Made by a program: the position numbers and the translations under genes
DNA from: Bradyrhizobium sp. AZCC 2176
GTDB taxonomy: Bacteria; Pseudomonadota; Alphaproteobacteria; Rhizobiales; Xanthobacteraceae
Reading direction: 5' to 3'
DNA length: 64,000 nucleotides
NCBI RefSeq assembly: GCF_036924645.1
Contig: NZ_JAZHRX010000001.1
Location: 930,001-994,000 of the forward strand
Part shown: positions 52,611 through 61,903 of the stretch, one piece after another
Position numbering within the stretch: the first letter of the stretch is position 1
How the letters are laid out: every line of letters starts with the position of its first letter
Notes under the pieces: generated by a model
Seen by the model: the letters and a program-made list of their open reading frames with translations, nothing else
What the model was told of the DNA's origin: nothing
The model's database searches: none

Positions 52611-53675
52611 TCAGGACGTGGCCGCCGGGACTGTGGCTGCCGGCAGCCACAGCCGGTCGCCAAAGAAGCGTTCGCGCAGCAGCATGACGAGGGTAGCCCG
52701 CTTGTGCGGAAAATCGAAATTCTTGATCTTCGCGAATCCCGAGAGGTCCAGATTGCGGAGTTGCTGCGAATGCGCCGCCGCCGGCTCACCGACGATTCGC
52801 TGCGTCCGGCAATCGTCCAGGAACACGTAGTGCATCAGCGATGGCAGCCAGGCACTGATGTAGCGGCGCCCGCGATAGGCATCCTCGCCGACGACGACAT
52901 GCCAACCGCGATCGTAGTCGCCGGCATCGTAGAACGGCGCGATGCGGTTTTCCTTGGCCCAGTAGAGTTCGAAATAGCCGAATGGCTCGTCATCGAAGCA
53001 ACCGATCAGCGGCAGCATATGCGGGTCCGCCAGAATGCCGGACAAATACCGCCGATGCTTATCGAGATCGCCCGCTTCGTTCCAGAACGCGTCGACGCGA
53101 GGATCATTCATCCAGCGGTGCAGCAGATGCAGGTCGTCGTCCGTATTGGCGACGCGAAAGGAGATCACTTCGCCGAGCCAGGGTATGAAGCGGGCATACA
53201 CCTTTCCGGCCGGCTTTGGCGAGCGTCGCGGATGGCGCTTGCCGTCCGTCATGACGTGGAGTTGCGGCAATGGCGGCCGCTCGGCATTGACCAGCCAATT
53301 ATCCCGCCGCTGCATGATCAGTTCAGGAAGCAGCACGAGATCCGCCTCCGCCATGACGGCGAGGCCATGGTCCATCAGCTCCCGTGCAACGGATTCTTCG
53401 CCGCTTGACTCCAGCACAATCCGGTCAAGGCCCGGGCGCCACCCGAACATGGCTTCTGCTGCTGCCGAAACCGCTGATATCGCGAGTTGCGGATCGTCGG
53501 GAGCGTTCAATATTTTCAGGCGATCCAGCCGATCGTCGAGGCGCAGACGCATCACCGTTGCGGCGCCCGCGGCAACACGGAGGTCTCTCTCGCCGTCTTG
53601 AACGACCGTCATGGCGGAATGCGGTCCGATCGGGAACGCGCGAGAGCCTGTCGCGGAGCTCGAAGCTTTGTTCAT
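52611..53675 (-). CDS. IucB/RhbD/VbsA-like hydroxylamine acyltransferase
   Basis: 354 residues from ATG 53675. The N-terminal 150 residues are a poorly conserved half; the C-terminal GNAT domain includes LHLLHRWMNDPRVDAFWNEA, GYFELYWAKENRIAPFYDAG and DYDRGWHVVVGEDAYRGRRY, which are landmarks of siderophore acyltransferases. It acylates the N-hydroxyl amine with an acyl-CoA to form the hydroxamate. It is 22 bases upstream of the hydroxylase, in one operon. Confidence 0.9.
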   Translation of the reverse strand: MNKASSSATGSRAFPIGPHSAMTVVQDGERDLRVAAGAATVMRLRLDDRLDRLKILNAPDDPQLAISAVSAAAEAMFGWRPGLDRIVLESSGEESVARELMDHGLAVMAEADLVLLPELIMQRRDNWLVNAERPPLPQLHVMTDGKRHPRRSPKPAGKVYARFIPWLGEVISFRVANTDDDLHLLHRWMNDPRVDAFWNEAGDLDKHRRYLSGILADPHMLPLIGCFDDEPFGYFELYWAKENRIAPFYDAGDYDRGWHVVVGEDAYRGRRYISAWLPSLMHYVFLDDCRTQRIVGEPAAAHSQQLRNLDLSGFAKIKNFDFPHKRATLVMLLRERFFGDRLWLPAATVPAATS

Positions 53676-53883
53676 CAGGCCCTCGCATCGCAAACATGAT
53701 TGCTCAAAACAGAACCGCGATCTTCACTCGCGCTTGCGATGTAAAGCACTCCCGCACAGGATGACAAGGAATGCCGGCACACGCAGATTAGATTCCTTAC
53801 AAATCCCACGAGCCGGCATCGCAAAAGGCATCATATGCTTTTCGCGGAATACATTTTGAAAGAGCCCGAACTTCGACTCAAAT

Positions 53884-53900
53884 TTTTATTGAGAATAAAA
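53884..53900. promoter_or_regulatory. AT-rich perfect inverted repeat upstream of the acyltransferase operon
   Basis: TTTTATT-GAG-AATAAAA, 7+3+7, in an otherwise GC-rich region, six bases after the exporter stop codon and about 210 bases before the acyltransferase start. It could be a metal-regulator box or a weak transcription-stop structure. There is no GC stem, so it is not a classic terminator. Confidence 0.4.
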
Positions 53901-53905
53901 TAGCT

Positions 53906-55609
53906 CTAAAGCGATGCGTCGGTTGGAACCGATGACGACTTGATGACGTCATGTTCCGTCGCCTCGCCTGTGACAATCTTGCCGTGGCGAAGTCGCACAA
54001 GGAGATCGGCCGCACCGAAATAGCGGTCGTCATGCGAGATCACGATGATCGTCTTGCCCATGCGCTTCAGGTCAGGCAGTAGTTCCGTGTAGAAGATATG
54101 CCGGAAGGCAGGGTCCTGATCCGCGGCCCACTCGTCGAACACGAGGACGGGCCTCTCCTCCAGCCATGCGTTCATCAGAGCCAGCCGCTTGCGTTGCCCG
54201 GTCGACAGGTCCGTCGTTGTAAAAACGCCGTTCTCGACCGAAACCTTGTGCGCGACCTCCAATCGCTCCAGATAGCGTTCCGCGACATCCGGCACCACTC
54301 CCGCGCCGTGAAGCAGGTCTTCAAACAGGTAGTAGTCGGAAAAGATCGTGGTGAAGAGTTGCCGGTAATCATCCCGCGTTTCCGTCACGACAGGCAGGCC
54401 GTCGCGAAGCAGCGTACCGTTCTGCGGCGCGTAGAGACCGAGCAGCAACTTGATCAGCGTGGTCTTTCCGCTTCCGTTTTCGCCGACAATGAAAACGACA
54501 TCCCCCCGGCGGACATGCAGGTCAATCGGTCCGAGAATGAAGGCGGCGCTGCCGGGCAGCGCGCGAAAACCATACGATACGCCGCGGAGTTCGATCGATT
54601 CGATCCTGCCTGATCCGTCAGGCGCAGTCGAAGGCGCGGCCAGCAAGTCCGGTTCGGGTGTCGAGAACTGTTCGGAAAGCTCGGCAATGCGCTTCATCGC
54701 CACCTGCGCGCGGCCCAGCGCCGGCAGGATTCCGATGACCTGATCGATGGGCCCGCGCATATAAAGCAGCACCAGGACAAAGCCGCTGGAGACCGCAGCA
54801 GGACTGTCGGGCCAGAAGAACGGACGCAAGGTCAGCGCTACGCCGATCACGACGAAGAACAGTATCGTGCCCAATGCCCGCGCCGTCACGAACAGATTGA
54901 TCGACTTCACCTGCACCGCGCTGATCCGGTCGACAGTGCGCTGAAGCTGCTCGACATAGACGCGCTGACGGCGGGCGCGATTCAGGCGCAGCTCCTTCGC
55001 ACCCTCGGCTATCGCGCGGTAGTGCTTCTGCAGTTCGTCTTCCGACTCCCGGGCGATATTGAAGCCCTGAACGCCCCGCGTTCGCGCATATGCGTGCGCT
55101 AGCGAACCAAGGATGATGACCAGCCCCGTGATCAGAAAAAGCGGCCACGACAGCACCGCCAGGTAAACCATGCAGCCGAACGTGATGACGAGGGATACGA
55201 AGAAGGAAGAGAAGAAGAACGCGAAATCGCTGATCGTATCGACGTCCTGCGTCAGAACGGGGATCAGGCGATGTGTCCGATAGATTTCGAGCTGATCGAT
55301 CGGGGCTGCCAGAATCTTGGCGGCGAGCGACTTGCGAAGCTCGGCGATGATCCGCTGTCCGACATAGTTGGCGCTGATATCGGCACCGACGGATCCGATC
55401 AGGATCAGCAGGCACAGGCCGGCGAACGCGTAAAGCAGCGTCGTAACGTCGTCCTGCGACGCGTAGAGCCCGCGATTGACGACCGCGAGCAATCCAGCAA
55501 CGCTGGCGCCACCGGTAACGCCGAGGACGATACCGCCGAGCACGATCGGCCAGTATGGCCGCAGGAGATGCAGGATCTGCGCGGTCAGGCCGCTTCGTGG
55601 ATTCATCAT
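53906..55609 (-). CDS. PvdE/SyrD-type cyclic-peptide siderophore exporter, ABC half-transporter
   Basis: 567 residues: six helices in the first 300, then the ATPase with Walker A GENGSGKTTLIKLLLG, signature DLSTGQRKRLALMNAWL (STGQ, typical of PvdE/SyrD), Walker B LVFDEWAADQDPAFR and H-loop ISHDDRYF. The DEWAADQDP Walker B marks the cyclic-peptide export subfamily. It moves the siderophore or its precursor to the periplasm. Divergent from the reductase gene, with an iron-box-like motif between them. Confidence 0.93.
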   Translation of the reverse strand: MMNPRSGLTAQILHLLRPYWPIVLGGIVLGVTGGASVAGLLAVVNRGLYASQDDVTTLLYAFAGLCLLILIGSVGADISANYVGQRIIAELRKSLAAKILAAPIDQLEIYRTHRLIPVLTQDVDTISDFAFFFSSFFVSLVITFGCMVYLAVLSWPLFLITGLVIILGSLAHAYARTRGVQGFNIARESEDELQKHYRAIAEGAKELRLNRARRQRVYVEQLQRTVDRISAVQVKSINLFVTARALGTILFFVVIGVALTLRPFFWPDSPAAVSSGFVLVLLYMRGPIDQVIGILPALGRAQVAMKRIAELSEQFSTPEPDLLAAPSTAPDGSGRIESIELRGVSYGFRALPGSAAFILGPIDLHVRRGDVVFIVGENGSGKTTLIKLLLGLYAPQNGTLLRDGLPVVTETRDDYRQLFTTIFSDYYLFEDLLHGAGVVPDVAERYLERLEVAHKVSVENGVFTTTDLSTGQRKRLALMNAWLEERPVLVFDEWAADQDPAFRHIFYTELLPDLKRMGKTIIVISHDDRYFGAADLLVRLRHGKIVTGEATEHDVIKSSSVPTDASL

Positions 55610-55735
55610 GAGTGCCGCGCGCTGGAGTAGAGCTGAAGCGAACCTACACGGCCCGTTGTGATACGAACAGCCTTGCCGGAGTGATGCGAATACATGATGG
55701 CACCATCGTTCTTCCAGAGCTTATTTTTCGGCCTT

Positions 55736-55750
55736 TTCGATGGATTCTAA
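55736..55750. promoter_or_regulatory. Iron-control-element-like motif, copy 2
   Basis: TTCGATGGATTCTAA, identical to 50383-50397 at 14 of 15 bases. It lies between the divergent exporter (start 55609) and the siderophore-interacting protein (about 55878). One arm is imperfect (TTCGA). Candidate Irr site. Confidence 0.6.
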
Positions 55751-55877
55751 TTTGTGATCGGCAACGCGTTTAATAAAATGAGACGACTGGTACCGCCTTT
55801 GCATTGCAGCCGATGAGCGAGTAGGACATGGATCCAGCCGCCGTGTCGGCGCCGCGATATCCGAAAAATCGAAGCGC

Positions 55878-56978
55878 TTGCAGGCCAGCATCGGACAGGC
55901 CCGACTGGAGGACGACTTGGATTCGCTTATCTCCGAAACCCGCATCCGGCTTGCCGATGCCGCCGGTCTTGCCGCCCGGATGATCGATCATTTGGCAGAG
56001 CATGACATCGCCTTCGAGGACCAGGATGGCCTGATGGTGGCGAAGCTGCCGTTTGGAACCAGCTCGCTCGCCGTTGAGGCCGAGGCGCTCAAGATCCGCG
56101 TCGAGGCCAACGACAAGGGCAACCTCGAAATGCTGCGCTCCGTCGTCGCGTCCCACGTCATCGAGTTCGCCGGCGACAACGCGCCAGCCATCGTTTGGTC
56201 CGGCCATGAATCCAATGGCGGCACGCTTGCCAATTTCCGCGAAGTGCGACTGACGGCAGCGATCGACCTGACGCCGCGCATGCGCCGGCTGACTTTCACC
56301 GGAGACGACATCGCCCGCTTCGTGAACGATGATGACCTGCATGTTCGCCTGTATTTCCCGCCGGAGGGCCTCGCCAAGCCTGAGTGGCCGTGGCCTGCCT
56401 CGGACGGACGCATCCTTTGGCCCGAACCGGACCGCCGGCCGGTCACTCGCTACTATACGATCCGCCGCATCGACCTGCCGACCCGCGAGATCGATATCGA
56501 TTTCGTGGTGCATGATCATGCCGGCCCCGGATCGGCATTCGCCCTCAACGCGCAAGCCGGCGCCATTTGCGGCATGGCCGGCCCCCTTGGGCGAAGTATT
56601 CGCCCGGCGCGCTGGTTTTTGCTGGCTGGCGACGAAACCGCCCTGCCCGCCATCGCACGAATTCTCGAGACGCTGCCGGCAACGGCTGCGGGTGAAGCCT
56701 TCATCGAAGTCGCCGATCGGCTTGAAGAGGTTCCGCTGATCGCGCCTGCCGGCGTGTCGATCCGCTGGCTGCATCGCGGCGACCGTCCGGCCGGGACGAC
56801 GCAGTTGCTGGTCGATGCCGTCAAGGCCGTGCGATGGCCAGACCATCGCGAGGTCTTTGCATGGGTCGCTTGCGAAGCACAGGCGCTGAAGGCGCTGCGA
56901 AACCATTTGCGCGACGAGCGCAAGCTCACTCGCGAGCAGCATCTTGCGGTCGCGTATTGGAGCCTGCGTCAGCCATGA
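55878..56978 (+). CDS. DUF2218 / siderophore-interacting protein fusion (ferric-siderophore reductase)
   Basis: About 366 residues from TTG 55878; the frame stays open upstream to about 55812 but has no ATG, and an ATG at 55828 is in another frame. Residues about 20-105 are a DUF2218 domain (AARMIDHLAEHDIAFEDQDG). Residues 120-366 are the SIP flavin-reductase fold, with RYYTIRRIDLPTREIDIDFV and LLAGDETALPAIARILETLP. It would use FAD and NAD(P)H to reduce ferric siderophore in the cytoplasm and release iron. The start is uncertain. Confidence 0.85.
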   Translation: MQASIGQARLEDDLDSLISETRIRLADAAGLAARMIDHLAEHDIAFEDQDGLMVAKLPFGTSSLAVEAEALKIRVEANDKGNLEMLRSVVASHVIEFAGDNAPAIVWSGHESNGGTLANFREVRLTAAIDLTPRMRRLTFTGDDIARFVNDDDLHVRLYFPPEGLAKPEWPWPASDGRILWPEPDRRPVTRYYTIRRIDLPTREIDIDFVVHDHAGPGSAFALNAQAGAICGMAGPLGRSIRPARWFLLAGDETALPAIARILETLPATAAGEAFIEVADRLEEVPLIAPAGVSIRWLHRGDRPAGTTQLLVDAVKAVRWPDHREVFAWVACEAQALKALRNHLRDERKLTREQHLAVAYWSLRQP

Positions 56979-57048
56979 CGTCCCCCCATTCGCGGATCGA
57001 CGGGACGGCGTTCACCTCGCACCGCATACTTTGCTCAGGCGATTTCCC

Positions 57049-57873
57049 ATGCACGTAGTTCGGCCAAGCGAAATCGCGCAAGCCTCGCCCGACGCGCCCG
57101 CGCCCCTGTTCGAGCTCGACCAGGTCGGCTTTGCAGTGGCTGGCCGCGCGTTGCTCGAACCGCTCACCCTGTCGCTTCCCGCGCGCAGCGTCGTGGGCCT
57201 GATCGGGCACAATGGCTCTGGCAAATCGACCTTGCTGAAGCTGCTGGCGCGACAGCAGCCAAGCTCATCCGGCACGATCCGTTTCGAAGGACGCCCGCTA
57301 CGTGAATGGAGCGACCGGGAATACGCCCGCAAGGTCGCCTATTTGCCGCAGCAGACGCCGCCCGCCGCCGGCATGCTGGTCAAGGAGCTGGTCGCGCTGG
57401 GCCGCTATCCCTGGCATGGCGCGCTCGGCCGATTCGGCGACACCGACCGCGGCAAAGTCGCGCAAGCCATGGCGCTGACCCATATCGAGCCGTTTGCGGA
57501 TCGGCTGGTCGATACATTGTCGGGCGGTGAGCGCCAGCGGGTCTGGATCGCGATGCTGGTTGCGCAGGACGCCGAATGCCTGCTGCTCGATGAGCCGACT
57601 TCGGCGCTTGATATCGCCCATCAGATCGAAGTTCTGTCGCTCGTGAAGCAGCTCGCCCGCGAGCGCAATCTCGGCGTGGTCGTCGTGCTCCATGACGTCA
57701 ACATGGCGGCGCGCTTCTGCAACGAGATCATTGCCCTGCATTCGGGCAAGCTGATAACCCGCGGCGCGCCCGACAGGATCATGACGCCGGCCGAACTCGA
57801 AACCATCTACGGCATTCCGATGGGCGTAATGCCGTCTCCGGATCACAGCCATCTCATCAGCTTCGCGCGATGA
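57049..57873 (+). CDS. fhuC: Ferric-hydroxamate ABC transporter ATPase
   Basis: 274 residues from ATG 57049. Walker A GHNGSGKSTLLKLLARQQP, signature LSGGERQRVWIAMLVAQ, Walker B CLLLDEPTSALD and H-loop LHDVNMAARF. The segment RKVAYLPQQTPPAAGMLVKE is typical of FhuC. It powers FhuB. It follows the reductase by 70 bases and converges with fhuB, an arrangement that separates the ATPase from its partners on opposite strands. Confidence 0.93.
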   Translation: MHVVRPSEIAQASPDAPAPLFELDQVGFAVAGRALLEPLTLSLPARSVVGLIGHNGSGKSTLLKLLARQQPSSSGTIRFEGRPLREWSDREYARKVAYLPQQTPPAAGMLVKELVALGRYPWHGALGRFGDTDRGKVAQAMALTHIEPFADRLVDTLSGGERQRVWIAMLVAQDAECLLLDEPTSALDIAHQIEVLSLVKQLARERNLGVVVVLHDVNMAARFCNEIIALHSGKLITRGAPDRIMTPAELETIYGIPMGVMPSPDHSHLISFAR

Positions 57874-57907
57874 AATGGGCGGTCATCCGCCCTTCCATCG
57901 CGGCATG

Positions 57908-59914
57908 TCATGTTCGCCGCGGGCGCAATAGCCAAACCAGATAGGGTCCGGCGAGCATCATCGCGAAAATTCCGGCGGGCATCTGGAACGGAAATATCAC
58001 CATCCGCCCGGCCCAATCCGCTGATACCATCAGTGTAGCGCCAATCAGCGCGGCCAGCGCCGCCTGATGAAGCGCGCGCTGCGCTCCCATCATCCGCGCC
58101 ATATGCGGCGCGATGAAACCGACGAGACTTAGAAGCCCCACCATCAAGGTCGCCGTCGCCGTCAGCAACGCGGTCAGCAGCATGATGATGACGCGGCTTG
58201 TCGCCATCGATACGCCCACCGAACGCGACGCCGCAGCGCCGAGCGGCAGGATATCGAGCCAGCGTGACAGCATCGGCACCATCACCAGCAGGACGATGGC
58301 GGCGGTGGCCAGTATCGCGGCCTCGGTCGGACCGATCTGATAAAGCGATCCCGCCAGCAACGACAGCAGCATGCCTATGCGGGGATCACCGGTCGCAAGC
58401 ACCATGGCCATGATCGCGCCGAACGCCGCGCTCATGGCGACACCAGCCAGCAGCACACGCTCCGGACTGAATTCGGACCGCCGGCTGAACAGCAGAACCA
58501 GCCCGAGCACGATGAAGGCTCCGATCCCGCCGCCTGCAATCTGCGCCACGCGAGTGTGGGAAGGCAACAGGTACAGGAGAACGAGCACACCCATCGCGGC
58601 GCCGTAGCTGATGCCCATCACCTCTGGAGCCGCCATCGGATTCCCGGTCATGCGTTGCAGCAGCGTGCCGGCCACGGCCAGCGTAGCCCCCGCAGCCAAT
58701 GCCGACACGACGCGCGGCCAGCGCCACGGCAGAAACTCCTGGATGCCGGTCAGGCCGCTCCAACTCCAGCCCTCTGAACCGACCCCGACGGCGAGCGCGA
58801 TCCAGACCACCAGCAACAGCAAGGCGACGGCGGACAGGATCACCCGCCAAGGATGGTCAAGACGTGATGGAGCGGATGGCGTGAGGTTCCCTACCGGCAC
58901 GGTGGCCCGTAGCCGCGGCAGCAACACAAGCAACATCGGCGCACCGATCAGGGCCGTGGCGGCGCCAGCCGGCATTTCGCGATAGCCGGGCGGAATCAGC
59001 AGCACAAGCTCATCTGTCAGCCACAGCAGCAGGGCGCCGCAAAGTGGAGCCCAAATCAGCCGGTCGCGAAAACGGCGCGCGCCAGACAGCATGACGATGG
59101 CCGGCGCCGCAAGACCCACAAAACCCATGACGCCGACCACGCTGACAACCGAAGCGCTGAGCGCGATCGCAATGCCAAGCGCGCAGACCCGTGCTCCCGT
59201 CAATCCGAGGCCGAGATTGCGCGCGGTCTCGTCATCGAAGCCGAGCAAGGTCAGCGGGCGGACCATCGTCGCGATGAGCACAAAGGAAATAATGAAACGC
59301 GGCGCGAGGAACGCGACGGTGTTCCAGTCCTGCTGATTGAGAAAGCCCGCGCCCCAGATGAACAGGCCGATCAGGTATTCATGATTGAGCAAGACCAAGG
59401 CCTGGGTCGTCACGGCGCAGTAATAGGCGACGATCAGCCCGGCAAGCACCAGCACGACTGGCGATAGCGCGCGGCGCCAGGTGAGACCGAACACGCACAG
59501 AAACGCGGCGAATCCGCCTATCAATGCAATCCACTCGCGGCCGAAGGCAAGCAGCGACGGCGCCCACAAGGTTGTCACGGCCAGCGCGAGATAGGCTCCA
59601 TTCAGCACACCGAGGGTGCTCGGCTCGGCCAGCGGATTGCGCAGCACCTGCTGGCACACGGTGCCGGCCAGACCCAGCGCAGCGCCGGCGAGCAGCGCCA
59701 CCGCGATGCGCGGAAACACCGTGTAGTGCACCAGCATCTGCTGCGGATCGTTAATCTCAGGACGCCACAGCACCGGCAACCATGCGCCAGCCGGCAGGTA
59801 TCCCGACAGATGCCGCCACGTCAGCGCAGCGGCCGCCGCAAACAGCAAACCGATCAGCATCGCCGGATGCATCTCGATCCCGGACCGGGCGGGCAGCGCG
59901 TCAACCTTGCTCAT
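57908..59914 (-). CDS. fhuB: Ferric-hydroxamate ABC transporter permease, duplicated FhuB type
   Basis: 668 residues from ATG 59914, two fused FecCD-like halves with about 20 helices, as in E. coli FhuB. Repeated motifs are FPRIAVALLAGAALGLAGTV in the first half and WPRVVSALAAGATLAVAGTL in the second, with NPLAEPSTLGV/NPMAAPEVMGI. Full-length duplication points to hydroxamates. The start overlaps the end of the binding-protein gene by 14 bases. Confidence 0.94.
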   Translation of the reverse strand: MSKVDALPARSGIEMHPAMLIGLLFAAAAALTWRHLSGYLPAGAWLPVLWRPEINDPQQMLVHYTVFPRIAVALLAGAALGLAGTVCQQVLRNPLAEPSTLGVLNGAYLALAVTTLWAPSLLAFGREWIALIGGFAAFLCVFGLTWRRALSPVVLVLAGLIVAYYCAVTTQALVLLNHEYLIGLFIWGAGFLNQQDWNTVAFLAPRFIISFVLIATMVRPLTLLGFDDETARNLGLGLTGARVCALGIAIALSASVVSVVGVMGFVGLAAPAIVMLSGARRFRDRLIWAPLCGALLLWLTDELVLLIPPGYREMPAGAATALIGAPMLLVLLPRLRATVPVGNLTPSAPSRLDHPWRVILSAVALLLLVVWIALAVGVGSEGWSWSGLTGIQEFLPWRWPRVVSALAAGATLAVAGTLLQRMTGNPMAAPEVMGISYGAAMGVLVLLYLLPSHTRVAQIAGGGIGAFIVLGLVLLFSRRSEFSPERVLLAGVAMSAAFGAIMAMVLATGDPRIGMLLSLLAGSLYQIGPTEAAILATAAIVLLVMVPMLSRWLDILPLGAAASRSVGVSMATSRVIIMLLTALLTATATLMVGLLSLVGFIAPHMARMMGAQRALHQAALAALIGATLMVSADWAGRMVIFPFQMPAGIFAMMLAGPYLVWLLRPRRT

Positions 59915-60836
59915 TGTTTTCCTGCGGCAGACGTTCGGCGAGAAGACGTGCAAAGCGTTCGGCCGCCGGCACACCGCCATAGAAGAATTGATTTCCCAGC
60001 ACCGTCAGCCGCCCCGACCGGAGAAACGGCAGGGTCCGCAGCACCGGGCTTGCCTTGAGCAGGGCTTCGATATCGGCGACCCGCGAACTCATCAGAACCA
60101 GTCGCGCGTCAGGGACCGCGGCGAGCACTTCGAGGCCCAGGCTGGTATGTCCCCACGGACCGCTCTGTCCGGTCCAGGCATTCTGCAATCCGAACTGGCT
60201 GAGCACCTCCTGATAGAGGCTGTTCGGGCCGAACACGAGCGCGCGGTTGCGCGCGATCTCGCTGACGAGATAGAGCGGCTTGCCGCCGCGGCCCTGAAGC
60301 TTCTCGCGATAGCCGGTCATCGCCGCATCGAAACGCGCCAGATAGGCCTCGCATGCGACCTGCACGCCGAGACGCTGCGCGAGCTCCATCGTCGAACGTC
60401 GCGCGGTTTCCAGCGGATGTCCGCCGGGCTTGAAAATGGTAAAGACCTCGACCGGCGCGATCAGCTTGAGCCGGGGCATTGCCGCCGTGATGCTGGGATC
60501 GATGATGATAATATCCGGCGCGAAGCTCTGCAGCAGTTCGAGATTTGGCTCCGAGCGCAAGCCGATTTCCTGAACGCTTGAGGGGACAGCCGGCTCGACG
60601 ACGAGTCTGCCGTAGCGCTCGATTTCCGGAATGACCAACGGCACGACACCGAGCGCCAGTATGGTCTGTGCACAGGCCCAGCCAAGCGCGGCAACGCGGG
60701 GGCCGGATTGCGATCCACCGGTTTGCGCAAGCGCGATCGGCAAGCCACCCGCAAGCATCCCGCCGCCAAAGCCCAGACCCGCGGCCAGAAGCGCGCGGCG
60801 AGATGGCCTGTGATCGGAGACTGACCTTTTGCTCAT
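59901..60836 (-). CDS. fhuD: Ferric-hydroxamate periplasmic binding protein
   Basis: 311 residues with a Tat-like signal PSRRALLAAGLGFGGGMLAG. The body is a cluster III (FhuD/BtuF) fold: VAALGWACAQTILALGVVPL, LLQSFAPDIIIIDPSI, SEIARNRALVFGPNSLYQEV, and a last helix with AERFARLLAERL. It delivers the ferric siderophore to FhuB. It starts 61 bases after the esterase gene on the same strand. Confidence 0.92.
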   Translation of the reverse strand: MSKRSVSDHRPSRRALLAAGLGFGGGMLAGGLPIALAQTGGSQSGPRVAALGWACAQTILALGVVPLVIPEIERYGRLVVEPAVPSSVQEIGLRSEPNLELLQSFAPDIIIIDPSITAAMPRLKLIAPVEVFTIFKPGGHPLETARRSTMELAQRLGVQVACEAYLARFDAAMTGYREKLQGRGGKPLYLVSEIARNRALVFGPNSLYQEVLSQFGLQNAWTGQSGPWGHTSLGLEVLAAVPDARLVLMSSRVADIEALLKASPVLRTLPFLRSGRLTVLGNQFFYGGVPAAERFARLLAERLPQENNEQG

Positions 60837-60897
60837 GGGATCCGGTTCGGGAATGCCTTGCGGCGAGGCCGCGGTGGGTGAGAGCTATGACATACCT

Positions 60898-61899
60898 TCA
60901 TCCGCGCCGTCTTTCCACATCATGCCGCGTTGCGCCAGCGGCCCGAAAAGCGCGGGCCAGCGCCTGCCCAATCGCGGCCCGCGCCTGCAAGGCATCGGCC
61001 ACGACGTTTCCCATGCGCAGGAACTCATGGATCATGCCCGGATAGATCTGCAGATCGGCGGCAACGCCGGCGGCGCGGAGCCCTGCCGCGTAGTCGCGCC
61101 CCTCATCCACCAGAGGGTCATATTCGGCCAGCACGATGAGCGCCGGCGGCAGCCCTGAGAGGTCGTTCGCGGCCAGCGGCGCAAAGCGCCAATCGTCGCG
61201 ATCGGACTCGTCGCGGAGATATTGCCGGAAGAACCAGTCGACGGTGCTGCGTTCCAGCAGATACCCGGAACCGTACCGTTCGTAGGAACTGGACGTTTGC
61301 CGCGAGCTCAGGCCGGGATAGGCGAGAACCTGAAGCACGGGCTGCGGCAGACTTCGATTCCCCCTGGCCTCGATGGCGAGCGCAGCGGCAAGCGTTCCGC
61401 CGGCACTGTCGCCGCCGACGGCCACGCGGCCGGCGTCTATCCCCACAGCAACCCCCTCGCGGCCGATCCAGGCCAACGCATCGACCGCATCCTCGAATGC
61501 GGTCGGAAACTTGTGCTCCGGCGCAAGCCGATAGCCGACCGACAGCACGGCCGCGCCGCTGTCTTCGGCGAGCCCGCGGCACAATGGCTGATGCGAATCG
61601 AGACTTCCGACGACAAAACCCCCGCCGTGCATGTAGAGAAGGACCGGCGCCGGATTGCGAGTGTCTGGCTCCCCGTGCGCGTAAAGCCGCGCGTCGATCA
61701 TGGCGCCATCGCGTGTCGGCAGCGCGAGTTGACGCTCATACGCGAGCGCCGGCGGATCGACATCGAGCAGCGGCGAGGATGCATCGAAATCAGCCCGCGC
61801 CTGCACGGCCGTCAATTGCGGAAACGGAATGCGCGCGCCGCTTTCGGTCCCAACCTGCACCATCTCAAGCAGTGCGGCGATGTCAGGATCAAGACTCAT
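60898..61899 (-). CDS. HSL-family alpha/beta-hydrolase (esterase)
   Basis: 333 residues from ATG 61899; upstream extension to 61995 overlaps the NRPS end and is rejected. Oxyanion motif LLYMHGGGFVVGS, nucleophile GGDSAGGTLAAAL, acid in AEYDPLVDEG and His in YPGMIHEFLRMG form the hormone-sensitive-lipase type triad. It begins four bases after the NRPS stop. A cytoplasmic esterase here could open ester bonds of a lactone siderophore to release iron, or trim an intermediate. Confidence 0.9.
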   Translation of the reverse strand: MSLDPDIAALLEMVQVGTESGARIPFPQLTAVQARADFDASSPLLDVDPPALAYERQLALPTRDGAMIDARLYAHGEPDTRNPAPVLLYMHGGGFVVGSLDSHQPLCRGLAEDSGAAVLSVGYRLAPEHKFPTAFEDAVDALAWIGREGVAVGIDAGRVAVGGDSAGGTLAAALAIEARGNRSLPQPVLQVLAYPGLSSRQTSSSYERYGSGYLLERSTVDWFFRQYLRDESDRDDWRFAPLAANDLSGLPPALIVLAEYDPLVDEGRDYAAGLRAAGVAADLQIYPGMIHEFLRMGNVVADALQARAAIGQALARAFRAAGATRHDVERRRG

Positions 61900-61903
61900 G
61901 TGC

